Assembly: GCF_004367745.1 (NCBI RefSeq) | Contig: NZ_CP037993.1 | Coordinates: 3,534,001 to 3,598,000, forward strand | From: Herbaspirillum huttiense | Lineage (GTDB): Bacteria; Pseudomonadota; Gammaproteobacteria; Burkholderiales; Burkholderiaceae_D | Length of the DNA: 64,000 nt | Reading direction: 5' to 3' | Part shown: one piece after another, positions 56,612 through 64,000 of the stretch | How positions within the stretch are numbered: the first letter of the stretch is position 1 | Layout of the letters: every line of letters begins with the position of its first letter | Program-made: the position numbers and the translations under genes | The notes under the pieces: generated by a model | What the model was told of the DNA's origin: nothing | What the model saw: only the letters and a program-made list of their open reading frames with translations | Databases searched by the model: none

Positions 56612-57931
56612 ATGAACCGCCGCCATTTTCTCCGTTATCTGGGCGCTGCCGGCAGCGGCGCCATCCTGGTGCCGATCGGCTTGTCCGGCTGTGCTGTCGT
56701 GCCGACCGGTGACCAGACCATCAGCCGCAGCAACCACACACCCGGCAAGGTGGCCTACGGCTCCCCTGCCCCGCGCGCGCATGCCCAGGGTGACGGTGCG
56801 CCGCGCATGGTGGTGGTGTTCCTGCGCGGGGCCGTCGATGGCCTCAACGTGGTGGTGCCGCATGGCGATCCGCTGTACTACCAGGCGCGCCCGACCATTG
56901 CGGTGGCGCGTCCCGGCCAGGCCAACGGCGCGCTGGACCTGACCGGTTACTTCGGTTTGCATCCGGCGCTGCAGCCGCTGATGCCGTACTGGGAAAGCGG
57001 GCAGCTGGCCTTCGTGCATGCATCGGGTTCGCCCGATGGATCGCGCTCGCACTTCGAAGCGCAGGACTATATGGAAACGGGTACCCCCGGCCAGCACAGC
57101 ACGCGCGATGGCTGGCTCAACCGGGTGATGGATTACCTGCCGCCGGCCGAGTCGCCTCTGCAGGCCATCAACGTCGGCAGCGCCACGCCGCGCATCCTGA
57201 GCGGCCACAACGTGGCGGCCAATCTGCAGACCGGGCGCGATGCCACGCGTCCGAGCATGATCGACCAGCCGCGCTGGAGCCAGGTCTTCGATCCGCTGTA
57301 TGGCGGTGATGATGCGCTGGGCAAGGCCTATCGCGATGGCATGGCCGCGCGCAAGCAGCTCATGGCCGAGATCAACAGCCAGGAGCAGCAGATGGCCAAC
57401 AATGGCGCGCCGCTGCCCAATGGCCTCTCCATGGATACCGCACGCTTGGGCCGGCTGATGCGGCATGATCCGCGCATCCGGCTGGCTTTCCTGGCCGTGG
57501 GGGGCTGGGATACGCACATCGGACAAGGCAACGGCACCGGCCAGCTGGCCGGGCGTCTGTCGCCGCTGGCCACGGGCCTGGCCACGCTGGCGCGTGAACT
57601 GGGGCCGGCCTTCAATGACACGGTGATCGTGGTGATGTCCGAATTCGGCCGCACCTTCAAGGAGAATGGCAACGGCGGGACCGATCATGGCCACGGCAAT
57701 GCGATGTGGCTGATGGGGGGCAATCTGCGCGGCGGCAAGATTTATGGACAGTGGCCGGGGCTGAATCAGACGGCCTTGAACGAGGGGCGCGACCTGGCGA
57801 TCACGACGGATTTCCGGGCGGTCTTGTGTGCGCTGTCGGAGCGGCATATGCGCATCCCGGATCAGGCATTGGAGAAAATTTTTCCACAATATGCTACGGG
57901 GGCAAGAGGGATTCCTGATCTCTTCATCTGA
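56612..57931 (+). CDS. DUF1501 secreted protein (sulfatase/phosphatase-like fold)
   Basis: A 439-residue partner of the DUF1800 protein. The N-terminus MNRRHFLRYLGAAGSGAILV has a twin-arginine motif (RRHFLR), followed by a lipobox-like LSGC, so it may be exported by Tat and possibly acylated. The body belongs to DUF1501, related in fold to alkaline phosphatase and sulfatases: VVFLRGAVDGLNVVVPHGD, AVGGWDTHIGQ, VVMSEFGRTFKENGNGGTDH, GHGNAMWLMGG. Acidic and His residues at these places could bind metal, but activity is unproven. GGAGG lies 6 bases before the ATG. Confidence 0.88.
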   Translation: MNRRHFLRYLGAAGSGAILVPIGLSGCAVVPTGDQTISRSNHTPGKVAYGSPAPRAHAQGDGAPRMVVVFLRGAVDGLNVVVPHGDPLYYQARPTIAVARPGQANGALDLTGYFGLHPALQPLMPYWESGQLAFVHASGSPDGSRSHFEAQDYMETGTPGQHSTRDGWLNRVMDYLPPAESPLQAINVGSATPRILSGHNVAANLQTGRDATRPSMIDQPRWSQVFDPLYGGDDALGKAYRDGMAARKQLMAEINSQEQQMANNGAPLPNGLSMDTARLGRLMRHDPRIRLAFLAVGGWDTHIGQGNGTGQLAGRLSPLATGLATLARELGPAFNDTVIVVMSEFGRTFKENGNGGTDHGHGNAMWLMGGNLRGGKIYGQWPGLNQTALNEGRDLAITTDFRAVLCALSERHMRIPDQALEKIFPQYATGARGIPDLFI

Positions 57932-57963
57932 TATTTTGCAGAGATCGCAGATACGTCAAACGT

Positions 57964-57994
57964 AAAAAAACCGCATCGAATCGATGCGGTTTTT
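57964..57994. terminator. Bidirectional terminator between the DUF1501 gene and iscX
   Basis: CCGCATCGA (57971-57979) and TCGATGCGG (57981-57989) form a stem flanked by A7 before and T5 after, giving T-tracts in both directions. Confidence 0.88.
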
Positions 57995-58017
57995 CGCTTT
58001 TACAGCAGTTGTCCGAG

Positions 58018-58212
58018 TCATTCCGCCTCGGCAATCCACGCCGCCTGAATGGCTTCCAGAATGCGCTCGCCAGAGCGATTGGGATCATCCTCAAACCCCT
58101 CCAGCTCCATCACCCAACGATGCAGGTCGGTAAAGCGGATGGTCTTGGGATCGACCTCGGGATACTTGTCGTAGAGTTCCTCGGCGATCTGCTGGGTATC
58201 AGTCCATTTCAT
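58018..58212 (-). CDS. iscX: Fe-S assembly protein IscX
   Basis: A 64-residue acidic protein of the IscX/YfhJ family (MKWTDTQQIAEELYDKYPEV, then IRFTDLHRWVMELEGF, ending ILEAIQAAWIAEAE). It binds IscS and iron and modulates cluster assembly. It is the last gene of the isc operon, 45 bases after fdx, and is followed by a bidirectional terminator. Confidence 0.93.
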   Translation of the reverse strand: MKWTDTQQIAEELYDKYPEVDPKTIRFTDLHRWVMELEGFEDDPNRSGERILEAIQAAWIAEAE

Positions 58213-58257
58213 GTCAGTCTCCCCGGTGCCATGGCACCGAACGAAAACCTCGGAAGA

Positions 58258-58596
58258 TCAGTGATTTTCCGAAGCGTGGTTGATGGTGTACTTGGGGATT
58301 TCGACGGTCAGGTCGTCTTCGCCCAGCACCACCTGGCAAGACAGGCGGGACGTCGCTTCCAGGCCCCAGGCCATGTCCAGCAGGTCTTCTTCCTTGTCGG
58401 TCGGATCATCGAGGGTCTCGAAACCTTCGCGGATGACGACGTGGCAGGTGGTACAGGCGCAGGACTTTTCGCAGGCGTGCTCGATGTCGATGTCGCTGTC
58501 CAGCAGCGCATCGCACAGGGTCTTGCCGGCGGGGGCATCGATCACCGAGCCTTCAGGGCAAAGGACCGGATGGGGGAGGATGACGATCTGGGGCAT
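58258..58596 (-). CDS. fdx: ISC-type [2Fe-2S] ferredoxin
   Basis: A 112-residue ferredoxin starting at MPQIVILPHPVLCPEGSVID (58596). The cluster cysteines are in HACEKSCACTTCHVVI (CxxxxxCxxC) with the fourth in RLSCQVVLGEDD. It supplies electrons for Fe-S assembly on IscU and could also serve CysI, which lacks CysJ. It is preceded by hscA (55-base gap). Confidence 0.94.
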   Translation of the reverse strand: MPQIVILPHPVLCPEGSVIDAPAGKTLCDALLDSDIDIEHACEKSCACTTCHVVIREGFETLDDPTDKEEDLLDMAWGLEATSRLSCQVVLGEDDLTVEIPKYTINHASENH

Positions 58597-58651
58597 GGTG
58601 GCTCTCGTGTCTTGTCTATCGTGTCTACAGTATTCGGGGTGACGACATCGC

Positions 58652-60517
58652 TTACGCGACTTCGTCCAGTTTCTTGCCGGCCAGCGCGGCGTGCACGCTG
58701 CGGTCCATGCGCCGTGCGGCGAATTCTTCCGTGCCATGCGCCAGCGCATCCACCGCCGCCTTGATGGCGAGGTGATCCGCACCTTGCGCGGCGGCCATCA
58801 CGGCGTCGATCTGCGCTTCGATGGCCACGCGCTCTTCTTCCGACAGCAGCGCGGCATCAGCCTGCAGGGCCGAACGGGTGGCCAGGACGATGCGCTCGGC
58901 TTCGACCTGTTCTTCGCGCAGGGCGCGGCGTTGCATGTCTTCATCGGCCGAGCTGAAGGATTCCTGCAGCATGCGGGCGATTTCATCGTCACCCAGGCCA
59001 TACGAAGGCTTGACGGTGATGGAGGCTTCCACGCCCGAGGTCATCTCGCGCGCCGACACGGCCAGCAAGCCATCGGCATCGACCTGGTAGGTCACGCGGA
59101 TGCGCGCCGCACCGGCGGCCATCGGCGGAATGCCGCGCAGCTCGAAGCGGGCCAGTGAACGGCAGTCGGCCACCAGCTCACGCTCGCCCTGCACCACGTG
59201 GATCGCCATGGCGGTCTGGCCATCCTTGAAGGTGGTGAATTCCTGGGCCCGGGCACAGGGGATGGTGGAATTGCGCGGGATGACCTTCTCGGCCAAGCCA
59301 CCCATGGTCTCGATGCCCAGCGACAGCGGGATCACGTCCAGCAGCAGCCAGTCGTCGCCCGGCGCACGGTTGCCGGCCAGCAGGTTGGCCTGCACGGCCG
59401 CACCCAGCGCCACCACCTTGTCGGGGTCGATGTTGGACAGCGGATTGGTCTTGAAGAACTCGCCCACCGCGCGGCGGATGTGCGGCATGCGGGTAGCACC
59501 GCCGACCAGCACCACGCCATCCACGTCTTCCACGGTCAGGCCGGCATCGCGCAGGGCCTTGCGGACCGGGGCCATGGTCTTGGCGACCAGGTGCTGGGTG
59601 ATCTCGTTGAATTGTGCGGCGGTAATCGACAGGTGCACTTCTTCGCCGGACTTGAGCACGGCATCGATCTGCACTTCATCCTTGGTGGAGAGCAGCTCCT
59701 TGACTTCGCGCGCCTTGACCATCAGGAGGCGCGTGTCTTCATCCGACAGCGGCTGCAGTTGCGCCTCGTGGCTGATCCAGCAGAACAGGCGATGGTCGAA
59801 GTCATCCCCGCCCAAGGCCGAGTCGCCACCCGTGGACAGCACTTCGAAGACGCCGCGCGTGAGCTTGAGGATGGAAATATCGAAGGTACCGCCGCCCAGG
59901 TCATAGACCGCGAAGATGCCTTCGGAGGCATTGTCCAGACCGTAGGCAATGGCTGCCGCCGTCGGTTCGTTGAGCAGGCGCAGGACATTGAGACCGGCCA
60001 GTTGCGCCGCGTCCTTGGTGGCCTGGCGCTGGGCATCATCGAAGTAGGCGGGCACGGTGATGACGGCACCCACCAGGTCGTCGCCCAGGGCATCTTCAGC
60101 GGTCTGGCGCAGCGTGGCCAAGATCTGGGCCGAGACTTCCACCGGGCTCTTCACGCCGGCCACGGTCTTGATCTGCACCATGCCGGGCTGGTCCTGGAAG
60201 TCATAGGGCATGTTCTCGGCGTGGGCGATGTCCTTGAGGCCACGGCCCATGAAGCGCTTGACCGAGACGATGGTATTGCGCGGATCAATGGTCTGCGCGG
60301 CCTGCGCCTTGTAGCCGATGTTGGCATGGCCGTTGGGCAGGTAGCGCACGATCGAGGGCAGCAGCACGCGGCCGTCATCATCGGCCAGGACTTCGGGAAT
60401 GCTGTTGCGTACGGTCGCCACCAGCGAATTGGTGGTGCCCAGGTCGATGCCGACGGCCAGACGACGCTGATGTGGCGCGGTGGACATGCCCGGTTCGGAA
60501 ATCTGCAGTAAAGCCAT
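58652..60517 (-). CDS. hscA: Fe-S assembly chaperone HscA (Hsp70)
   Basis: Specialised Hsp70 that, with HscB, helps transfer clusters from IscU; 621 residues. The ATPase domain has [20 protein letters not shown], the NBD motif [18 protein letters not shown] and [20 protein letters not shown]. The substrate domain starts near 395, and the C-terminal lid is short. It has the HscA-type length and [20 protein letters not shown], distinguishing it from DnaK. It lies between a LysE-type exporter gene and fdx on the minus strand, so it is separated from hscB by that inserted gene. Confidence 0.95.
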   Translation of the reverse strand: MALLQISEPGMSTAPHQRRLAVGIDLGTTNSLVATVRNSIPEVLADDDGRVLLPSIVRYLPNGHANIGYKAQAAQTIDPRNTIVSVKRFMGRGLKDIAHAENMPYDFQDQPGMVQIKTVAGVKSPVEVSAQILATLRQTAEDALGDDLVGAVITVPAYFDDAQRQATKDAAQLAGLNVLRLLNEPTAAAIAYGLDNASEGIFAVYDLGGGTFDISILKLTRGVFEVLSTGGDSALGGDDFDHRLFCWISHEAQLQPLSDEDTRLLMVKAREVKELLSTKDEVQIDAVLKSGEEVHLSITAAQFNEITQHLVAKTMAPVRKALRDAGLTVEDVDGVVLVGGATRMPHIRRAVGEFFKTNPLSNIDPDKVVALGAAVQANLLAGNRAPGDDWLLLDVIPLSLGIETMGGLAEKVIPRNSTIPCARAQEFTTFKDGQTAMAIHVVQGERELVADCRSLARFELRGIPPMAAGAARIRVTYQVDADGLLAVSAREMTSGVEASITVKPSYGLGDDEIARMLQESFSSADEDMQRRALREEQVEAERIVLATRSALQADAALLSEEERVAIEAQIDAVMAAAQGADHLAIKAAVDALAHGTEEFAARRMDRSVHAALAGKKLDEVA

Positions 60518-60562
60518 AAGGTGTGGACTCGTCGTGGAGCGTTAGGGCGAAGTGACTCGCCG

Positions 60563-61189
60563 TTATTCAGGTAAGGCCATCCGGATGCCCAGGCCGATGA
60601 AGGCACAGCCTGCCAGGCGATTCAGATGAACGGAAGCGGAAGCGCGACGGCGGAAGACCGCACCGACGGCACCGGAAAAGAGCGCGATGGCGCTGAAGAT
60701 GACGAAGGCCTGGACAATGAACACCAGCGCCAATATCAGCATCTGCAGGGCTTCATGGCCAGCCTCGCGCTGCACGAACTGCGGCAGGAAAGCGATGAAG
60801 AACAGCGTCACCTTCGGGTTGAGCATATTGGCCAGCACGCTCTGCCAGTAGATGCGGCGGAGCGGGACCGCCGCAGCGCCCTGCCCGTCTGCCGACAGCG
60901 CGATGCCGCTGGAAGCCGAACGCAACGTGCGCACACCCAGATAGGCCAGATAGGCCGCACCCGCATATTGCAGCGCGTGGTAGGCCGGCGGATAAGCCTT
61001 GATGAGGGCGGCAAAGCCCAGCACGGCCAGCAGGGTATGGAAGATCAGTCCCGAACAGAACCCGGCAGCCGCCACCAGCCCGGCCTTGCGCCCTTGGGCG
61101 ATGCCGCGCGTGAGCACGTAGATGTTGTCCGGACCCGGTGCCAGGGTCAGCGTCATCGCGGCCAGCAGGAACAGGAACAGATCGGGCAT
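60563..61189 (-). CDS. LysE-family amino-acid exporter inserted in the isc operon
   Basis: A 208-residue inner-membrane protein with five to six hydrophobic helices and the LysE/RhtB signature: MTLTLAPGPDNIYVLTRGIA near the N-terminus (APGP motif), then AGFCSGLIFHTLLAVLGFAA, MLNPKVTLFFIAFLPQFV and a last helix. Relatives export lysine, homoserine, threonine or cysteine-like compounds. It starts 13 bases after hscB and ends 45 bases before hscA, so it is embedded in the operon. A cysteine or homoserine exporter next to a desulfurase operon is plausible, but the substrate is a guess. Confidence 0.88.
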   Translation of the reverse strand: MPDLFLFLLAAMTLTLAPGPDNIYVLTRGIAQGRKAGLVAAAGFCSGLIFHTLLAVLGFAALIKAYPPAYHALQYAGAAYLAYLGVRTLRSASSGIALSADGQGAAAVPLRRIYWQSVLANMLNPKVTLFFIAFLPQFVQREAGHEALQMLILALVFIVQAFVIFSAIALFSGAVGAVFRRRASASVHLNRLAGCAFIGLGIRMALPE

Positions 61190-61202
61190 CGTGGGTCTCC
61201 CA

Positions 61203-61718
61203 TCAGCCTTCGATCAGGGCGAAGGCATCGCCGATCTCGGCCCCGAACTTGTCGAGGAACATCAACTGCCGCACCAGCTTGCCGGCAGCGGCGTAGTCGC
61301 CCGCATCCAGCAGCGCTTCGATGCGTGCGATCTCTGCTTTCTTCTCGGTCAGCAGTTCGTTGTTGAGCTGTTCGAGGGCATCGATGTCCTTGCCAGCCTT
61401 GGCATCGTCGAGCGTCTCGCGCCATTCCATCTGCTGCATCAGGAAACCGGGGGCCATGGCGGTGTTGGATTCGGTCTGCAGGTCCACGCCGTGCAATTCA
61501 CACAGGTAGCGTGCACGCTTCAAGGGATTCTTCAGCGTCTGGTAGGCCTCGTTGGCCCGTGTGGCCCACTGCATGGCCACGCGCTTTTCGGCATCGCTGG
61601 CGTGCGCGAACTTGTCCGGATGCGCCTGGCTCTGCACGCTGTGGAAAGCCTGCTCCAGCGCCTTCTGATCGATGGCGAAACGTTGCGGCAACTGGAACAG
61701 GTCGAAGTGGTTTTGCAT
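61203..61718 (-). CDS. hscB: Fe-S assembly co-chaperone HscB (J-protein)
   Basis: A 171-residue J-domain protein that brings IscU to HscA. The J-domain includes FHSVQSQAHPDKFAHASDAE with the HPD motif, and the C-terminal helical IscU-binding domain spans about 90-170. The start MQNHFDLFQLPQRFAIDQKA is the conserved HscB opening. No Shine-Dalgarno precedes the ATG; instead the T-tract of a terminator hairpin (61726-61757) ends a few bases upstream. Confidence 0.93.
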   Translation of the reverse strand: MQNHFDLFQLPQRFAIDQKALEQAFHSVQSQAHPDKFAHASDAEKRVAMQWATRANEAYQTLKNPLKRARYLCELHGVDLQTESNTAMAPGFLMQQMEWRETLDDAKAGKDIDALEQLNNELLTEKKAEIARIEALLDAGDYAAAGKLVRQLMFLDKFGAEIGDAFALIEG

Positions 61719-61725
61719 GGCTGAA

Positions 61726-61757
61726 AAATAAAAAGCCTGTCGGACTGCAACAGGCTT
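61726..61757 (-). terminator. Intrinsic terminator between iscA and hscB
   Basis: On the minus strand AAGCCTGT (61757-61750), a 9-base loop and ACAGGCTT (61740-61733) form a hairpin followed by TTTATTTTT. The run ends about 7 bases before the hscB ATG (61718). It would split iscSUA from hscBA-fdx-iscX unless read through or controlled. Confidence 0.8.
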
Positions 61758-61908
61758 GGCACATCAGGGACGGCGGACGGTGACCAGGTCGGCCCCGCAG
61801 GGAGCAATCACGAGGCCGTCACAGGGCTATCACGGTCCGGCTAAGCACTGGGGCCGCCTGCACCACAAAGCCGGTACGACGGCATCGACAAGAAACTGAA
61901 AATGCAGC

Positions 61909-62232
61909 TCAGATGCGGAAGCTTTCGCCGCAGCCACATTCATCCTTGACGTTCGGATTCTGGAACTTGAATCCTTCGTTCAGTCCCTCCCGGGCGAAGT
62001 CCAGCTCGGTGCCATCGATGTAGGGCAAGCTCTTGGGATCGACGAAGACGCGCACGCCATGCGACTCGAAGACGGTGTCTTCGGACGATTGTTCATCCAC
62101 ATACTCCAGCTTGTAGGCCAGGCCGGAGCAGCCGGTGGTGCGCACACCCAGGCGCAGGCCGATGCCCTTGCCACGGCGCTCCATGTAGCGGCTGATGTGT
62201 TTTGCTGCCTTCTCTGTCAACGTGATTGCCAT
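61909..62232 (-). CDS. iscA: A-type Fe-S carrier IscA
   Basis: A 107-residue A-type scaffold/carrier. Starts [20 protein letters not shown]. The three conserved cysteines are in [15 protein letters not shown] and, near the end, [11 protein letters not shown]. The 190-base gap before hscB is unusual within the operon and holds a terminator. Confidence 0.94.
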   Translation of the reverse strand: MAITLTEKAAKHISRYMERRGKGIGLRLGVRTTGCSGLAYKLEYVDEQSSEDTVFESHGVRVFVDPKSLPYIDGTELDFAREGLNEGFKFQNPNVKDECGCGESFRI

Positions 62233-62286
62233 GATGCTTGCCTTACGAAATCGAAAACGGCCTTGCTGTCCTGCCCGTCAAGCCGC

Positions 62287-62685
62287 TCAGGCGGCTTGCT
62301 GCTGTTCGCCGTGCTTGGCCTTGTAGTCCTGCACGGCAGCCTTGATGGCGTCTTCGGCCAGGATCGAGCAGTGGATCTTCACAGGCGGCAGGGCCAGTTC
62401 TTCAGCGATCTGGGTGTTCTTGATGGACAGGGCTTCGTCCAGAGTCTTGCCCTTGACCCATTCGGTCACCAGCGACGACGAAGCGATGGCCGAACCGCAG
62501 CCATAGGTCTTGAACTTGGCATCCTGAATGACGCCATCCGCGCCCACCTTGATCTGCAGCTTCATCACGTCGCCGCAGGCCGGCGCGCCGACCATGCCGG
62601 TGCCCACGGTGTCGTCGCCCTTTTCGAAGGCGCCGACGTTGCGGGGGTTTTCATAGTGGTCGAGTACTTTTTCGGAATAAGACAT
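62287..62685 (-). CDS. iscU: Fe-S cluster scaffold IscU
   Basis: A 132-residue scaffold on which clusters are assembled. Starts MSYSEKVLDHYENPRNVGAF. The ligand residues are in APACGDVMKLQI (Cys and Asp), YGCGSAIASSS and VKIHCSILAED; the HscA-binding LPPVK motif is visible. A short C-terminal KHGEQQQAA tail follows. It lies 81 bases after iscS. Confidence 0.95.
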   Translation of the reverse strand: MSYSEKVLDHYENPRNVGAFEKGDDTVGTGMVGAPACGDVMKLQIKVGADGVIQDAKFKTYGCGSAIASSSLVTEWVKGKTLDEALSIKNTQIAEELALPPVKIHCSILAEDAIKAAVQDYKAKHGEQQQAA

Positions 62686-62766
62686 GTTCTTTGCTCCCTA
62701 GATGATGGTTTCGGCCATCGCCCCTGCCCTGCTGCGGCTGCTGGCGATGGCTGGCAGAATCCTGGT

Positions 62767-64000
62767 TTAGTGGGCCGCCCACTGGATGGTGGACAGGTCC
62801 ACGCCGTCCTTGTACATGTCCCACAGCGGGGACAGCTCGCGCAGCTTGCCGACCTTGCTCTTGATCAGCTCGATGGTGAAATCGATGTCTTCTTCGGTGG
62901 TGAAGCGGCCGATGGTGAAGCGGATCGAGCTGTGCGCCAGTTCGTCGCTGCGGCCCAGGGCGCGCAGCACGTAGGACGGCTCCAGGCTGGCCGAGGTGCA
63001 GGCCGAACCGGACGAAACGGCGATGTCCTTGATGGCCATGATCAGCGATTCACCTTCCACGTAGTTGAAGCTCACGTTCAGGTTGTGCGGCACGCGATGA
63101 TCCATGTCGCCGTTGATGTAGGTCTCTTCGATCTCTTGCAGGCCCTTGGCCAGGCGATCACGCAGCGCGCGGATGCGGGACAGCTCGCTGTCCATTTCTT
63201 CACGCGCCAGGCGGAAGGCTTCACCCATGCCCACGATCTGGTGGGTCGCCAGGGTGCCCGAACGCAGGCCGCGCTCGTGGCCACCGCCGTGCATCTGCGC
63301 TTCGATGCGCACGCGCGGCTTGCGGCGCACATACAGCGCACCGATACCCTTGGGGCCGTAGCTCTTGTGAGCCGAGAAGCTCATCAGGTCGACCTTCCAG
63401 TTTTCCAGGTCGATCTTGACCTTGCCGGTCGCCTGTGCGGCGTCGCTGTGGAAGATGATGCCCTTGGAGCGGCAGAACTCGCCGATTTCCGGCACCGGCT
63501 GGATCACGCCGATTTCATTGTTCACCAGCATGACCGACACCAGGATGGTATCCGGACGCACGGCCGCAGCGATCTGCTCGACGGTGACCAGGCCATTGTC
63601 CTGGGGCTGCAGGTAGGTGGCTTCGAAGCCCACGCGTTCCAGCTCGCGGAAGGTATCCAGCACCGCCTTGTGCTCGGTCTTGACGGTGATGATGTGCTTG
63701 CCCTTGGACTTGTAGAACTGCGCCGCACCCTTGATGGCCAGGTTGTTGCTCTCGGTGGCACCGGAGGTCCAGATGATCTCGCGCGAATCCGCGTTGACCA
63801 GCTTGGCCACTTCTTCACGCGCCTCTTCCACGGCCTTTTCAGCAGTCCAGCCGTACATGTGGCTGCGGGAAGCGGGATTGCCGAACTGCTCGCGCAGGTA
63901 GGGAATCATCTTGTCGGCCACGCGCGGATCGACCGGGGTGGTCGCCGAGTAGTCCATGTAGATCGGGAAGTGCGGAGCCTTGATGGTCTCCAGCAGGCTT
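62767..64000 (-). CDS. iscS: Cysteine desulfurase IscS (5' end outside the window)
   Basis: PLP enzyme that takes sulfur from cysteine for Fe-S and thio-cofactor synthesis. The frame is open to base 64000 and reads [20 protein letters not shown], so the N-terminus lies beyond the window; the ATG at 63957 is internal ([19 protein letters not shown] is the family opening). Key residues: the PLP Lys in [29 protein letters not shown], and the active-site Cys loop [20 protein letters not shown]. The C-terminus [18 protein letters not shown] is typical for IscS. iscR, the usual regulator, would be further upstream, outside the window. Confidence 0.96.
   Translation of the reverse strand, partial: SLLETIKAPHFPIYMDYSATTPVDPRVADKMIPYLREQFGNPASRSHMYGWTAEKAVEEAREEVAKLVNADSREIIWTSGATESNNLAIKGAAQFYKSKGKHIITVKTEHKAVLDTFRELERVGFEATYLQPQDNGLVTVEQIAAAVRPDTILVSVMLVNNEIGVIQPVPEIGEFCRSKGIIFHSDAAQATGKVKIDLENWKVDLMSFSAHKSYGPKGIGALYVRRKPRVRIEAQMHGGGHERGLRSGTLATHQIVGMGEAFRLAREEMDSELSRIRALRDRLAKGLQEIEETYINGDMDHRVPHNLNVSFNYVEGESLIMAIKDIAVSSGSACTSASLEPSYVLRALGRSDELAHSSIRFTIGRFTTEEDIDFTIELIKSKVGKLRELSPLWDMYKDGVDLSTIQWAAH

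Overview
The window looks like a chromosomal segment of a GC-rich betaproteobacterium of the Oxalobacteraceae, most likely Herbaspirillum or a close relative. This is inferred from gene content and order (glnA-ntrB-ntrC, an isc operon with hscBA-fdx-iscX, a cys cluster in which a DUF934 protein takes the place of CysJ, scpA-panC behind DUF3460, a PEP-CTERM protein); no rRNA gene is present to confirm it. I see no IS element, prophage, integrase, CRISPR array or tRNA. Coding density is high and most genes are housekeeping or metabolic.

Layout. 1-5069: the end of a SorC-type regulator followed by a UgpCBAE-like sugar or glycerol-phosphate ABC importer. 5082-8610: a BamE-like lipoprotein, DUF3460, scpA, panC and a BtuF-like binding protein. 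8657-10220: two related outer-membrane beta-barrel genes, each with its own terminator. 10386-14513: cobalamin uptake genes btuD, btuC and btuB on the minus strand, behind a clear cobalamin riboswitch. 15031-17699: a cheZ-cheA pair. 17799-26681: sulfur assimilation (cysB; tauE-like, cysI, DUF934, cysH, cysD, cysN, cobA, a CsaA-like gene; converging cbiX). 26730-30667: lptG-lptF and divergent pepA. 30703-35129: a hydrolase, an Old Yellow Enzyme, MipA and a PEP-CTERM protein. 35354-36993: xthA, a small unknown protein and a GNAT. 37106-45649: propionate (methylcitrate) genes prpE, prpC and prpB with divergent prpR, plus an MHS-type transporter. 46096-47727: a chemoreceptor. 47922-52244: ntrC, ntrB and glnA with a sigma-54 promoter and three NtrC-like sites. 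52745-57931: a rhodanese, an RcsB-like two-component pair and a DUF1800/DUF1501 pair. 58018-64000: the isc Fe-S operon on the minus strand, cut by the window end inside iscS.

How the genes fit together. Several blocks supply cofactors to others. The isc operon feeds Fe-S enzymes such as CysI and CysH, and CobA plus CbiX make siroheme for CysI. B12 uptake is controlled by the riboswitch. Nitrogen (NtrBC) and propionate (PrpR) control both use sigma-54, and a matching -24/-12 promoter can be read in front of glnA and in front of prpB.

The most interesting points are regulatory or contextual. (a) An intrinsic terminator lies between iscA and hscB, ending just before the hscB start codon, and a LysE-type exporter sits inside the isc operon between hscB and hscA. 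(b) An RcsB-box-like site and a perfect 20-bp palindrome lie between the RcsB-like regulator and the DUF1800/DUF1501 pair of unknown function. (c) The pepA terminator is embedded in the signal-peptide coding region of the next gene. (d) cheZ is paired with a CheA that appears to lack a P2 domain. (e) An 18-bp palindrome recurs in 3' intergenic sites. I did not find a clear candidate for a wholly new multi-gene system; the RcsB-like/DUF1800/DUF1501 block is the nearest.
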